Shown here piece after piece: positions 51,901-54,900 of a stretch of DNA of 64,000 nucleotides. Position 1 is the stretch's first letter, and each line of letters opens with the position of its first letter. The position numbers were made by a program, and so were the translations under genes. This stretch comes from Sipunculus nudus (taxonomy: Eukaryota; Annelida; Sipuncula; Golfingiida; Sipunculidae): contig CM049311.1 in assembly GCA_026874595.1 (NCBI GenBank), forward strand, positions 39,266,676 to 39,330,675. Reading direction: 5' to 3'. Below the pieces are notes generated by a model. The model ran no database searches and was not told the DNA's origin. It saw only the letters and a list, made by a program, of their open reading frames with translations.

Positions 51901-54900
51901 GAAAACTATTTAGAGTTGATATATCATTTGACTCAATAACATTTTTCAGGATCACTATGAATATGGTAGGCCTTCATCATTAGACTTGATTCTAACTTTC
52001 AGGACTACTAAAAACTGTCTTTTATGTGATAATTATTTTACTTGATTCTAATGTTCAGGACTACTGTAAGTATCCTTTATGTTCCTCATTAGACTTGATG
52101 TCTTCATTTTCAGGACTGCTTGAAGTGTTTTATATGTTCATCATTGGACTTGGTTCTAACTTTCAGGACTACTCTGTCTAATATGTTCATCATTTGACTT
52201 GATTCTTACCTTCAGGACTACTCTAATTGTCTCGTATGTTCATCATTGGACTTGATTCTTACTTTCAGGACTACTCTGAGTGTCTTATATGTTCATCATT
52301 GGACTTGATTCTAACTTTTTAGGACCACTATGACTTTGGAATGCGTGCAGTTAAGAGTGTGATCTCAGCTGCTGGAAACTTGAAGAGACAGAACCCTGAC
52401 ATGGATGAGGAACTGATCGCCCTGCGAGCCATCAGAGATGTCAACGTTCCCAAGTTCTTGATGGACGATCTGAAACTGTTCAATGGCATTGTGTCTGATC
52501 TCTTCCCTAACATCAAGTTAGTCATGTTTCCTGCACTTGTTTTACAAATCAGTAGTTTATCTTAAAAAGGATCACATTTTACTTCAAAATCATCAAACCA
52601 GCCATCAACAATGGACAAGATCATAATGTAAAAGATTAGAATATAATCTGGGTTTTACAGTGTAGAAACAGGTCTTGTTAATGTGTCCATATATATGGAT
52701 TATAAAAAAAAGTTATTTAGGTTTGCTGGTTTGCCAGAAACCTTCACACGTTTCTGAATATTTATATAATTAAAAACAGTAATGTACTAGAGAAAAATAA
52801 CATCAGTTCCCTGTGAAAAATCTTGGAAACTGCAGTGGTTCCATTCTTATAATGTATGAATACCCTTGAAGCTGATTAGGTCTGTATTAAACGTTTGATC
52901 AAAGGAGCAGGATTAATAAATGGCAATGCGTTTTCTCATCCTCTTTGGAAAATTTGTAATAAATTGCTGTTTAAATCAAGACATCTTGAAAAATATTCAA
53001 GATATTCTTATTGAAGAGTTTTAGAATTCAGCTTCACAGGCTGAATGAATTCTGATCAAAGTGCAATGGAAATCAATGTTTTGTAAAATATCTCCACTGT
53101 GCAATTCATGTTTTGCTTGCAGGGACGAGCCTATTGACTATGGAGCCCTGGACAAGTCCCTCAGAAAGACCTGTGAGAAGAACAACTTGAAGGACGTGGA
53201 CGCCTTCATCCACAAGTGTATCCAGCTGTACGAGACCACCGTGGTGCGTCATGGTCTCATGATCGTCGGTCCCACTGGCTCTGGAAAAACAAAGGTACAC
53301 ACTGTGCATAATCAGACTCACAAGAGTTCCACTCTGCTGGTTAGGTTTTGTGGGCGCAACAATCTGAATCCCACAATGCACTGTGGCTTGTAAATACACA
53401 GATGGAGTAGGTATGAATGTAGTGAAGAGGGTATCGTAGTCCATTCAAGTACGCTGGATAATAATTGTTTCATAGCAGATTACATAAACATGGATGTTTT
53501 TGTGGCAAGGATTTCATGGAGTAAGTAATATATTGTAAGCATGCACAAGTGAAATGTAAAGAGGTGTTTTCTTGAATGTAACAAATTCTGATTTTTAAGT
53601 TCGACAGTTCAGACAAGTCCAATAAGTTCAATAATGTGTTTACTTTCGAAGTTAAAACTTCCGTTCATGTTGTGTACATGTGCATGTTTGTCATTTTGTC
53701 AGAAATCACCTTACATTTTTATCTATATTGCCTAGTTATAAGTACTCTTACTTTATTGTAATAGTTTTACATTTCTGTAGCCTTTATTGTGAGGATTTAA
53801 TGATTATCCCTTTATTTGTCGTTCCCAGTGCTATGAGGTACTGCAGCAGGCCATATCATCGCTGAAAGAGACCACGTCACCGGCGGGTACCACCTTCCAA
53901 GCTGTCCTGACCTATATACTCAACCCCAAGTCCATCACCATGGGCCAGCTGTACGGAGAGTTTGACCTGCTCACCCATGAATGGTAAGGGAGCCTAGAAA
54001 TAGTGATTTTCATATAAACAACATTGTTTTGATGCCTCACTTTCAAAGCAAAATCATTCATACCATCAGCCAAAAAAATTAAAATTTGCCATTAGTATAT
54101 ACAGTGGAATCCTCAAATTATACACACTGGTGAGGCATGGACTTGTCCATAACATGGTATAGGTGCATTATGTGGGGCTGACATTTTGGGAGCTAAAACA
54201 TCAACTGAACCCACTTTTTTATGCAGAAAAATGTTGGTTCAGTGTGTGTGTAATAGACACTCAACCCAGTGAACCCACAGTTTTATTTTTACGGACTTCA
54301 GCATTTCTTTTTGTGAACCCACATTCATTCTGTGCAAATTGAATCCATTTTTGGTATTATTGTCAATGACGTTGTGTAATACCTACAGAAAAATAAGTCA
54401 AGAAGTGAGGCCCATTTCTTTCTGCAAATTTCAAAATTGTGAAATACTATTATATATTATTTATATCGTTATATAGTAGAAGCCTGTTGGGCATTGAACC
54501 CACATGTTTTTGTGAGAAAATGTGTGCTCATTTCAGTGTTCTAGCTGATCTATGTATGTTTATGATGAACCTACATTTGACATATTGTCAGTGACATTCC
54601 AGTATTAAAGGGTATTGGCCTAAGAATGTACTTCTTATAAGAGGGTCCTTTAAAACCACCTGTTATACAGGGGTGTCCTACAGGAGATATTTCCCTGTGT
54701 ATGAGTCTGAGATACCAGACTGGTTTTTGTTACCATCAAGAGATATGTATGATGATGATGATTTATGTTTTGCTTTGACAGGACTGATGGCATCCTGTCC
54801 TCCCTGATCCGTCTTGGAGCGTCCTCGCAGGAGGAGGATAACCGCTGGTACATGTTTGACGGTCCTGTGGATGCGGTGTGGATTGAGAACATGAACACTG

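Noticed and set aside
53106-53444. A 112-codon minus-strand open frame
   Set aside because: It is antisense to exon 31 and its adjacent repeat.
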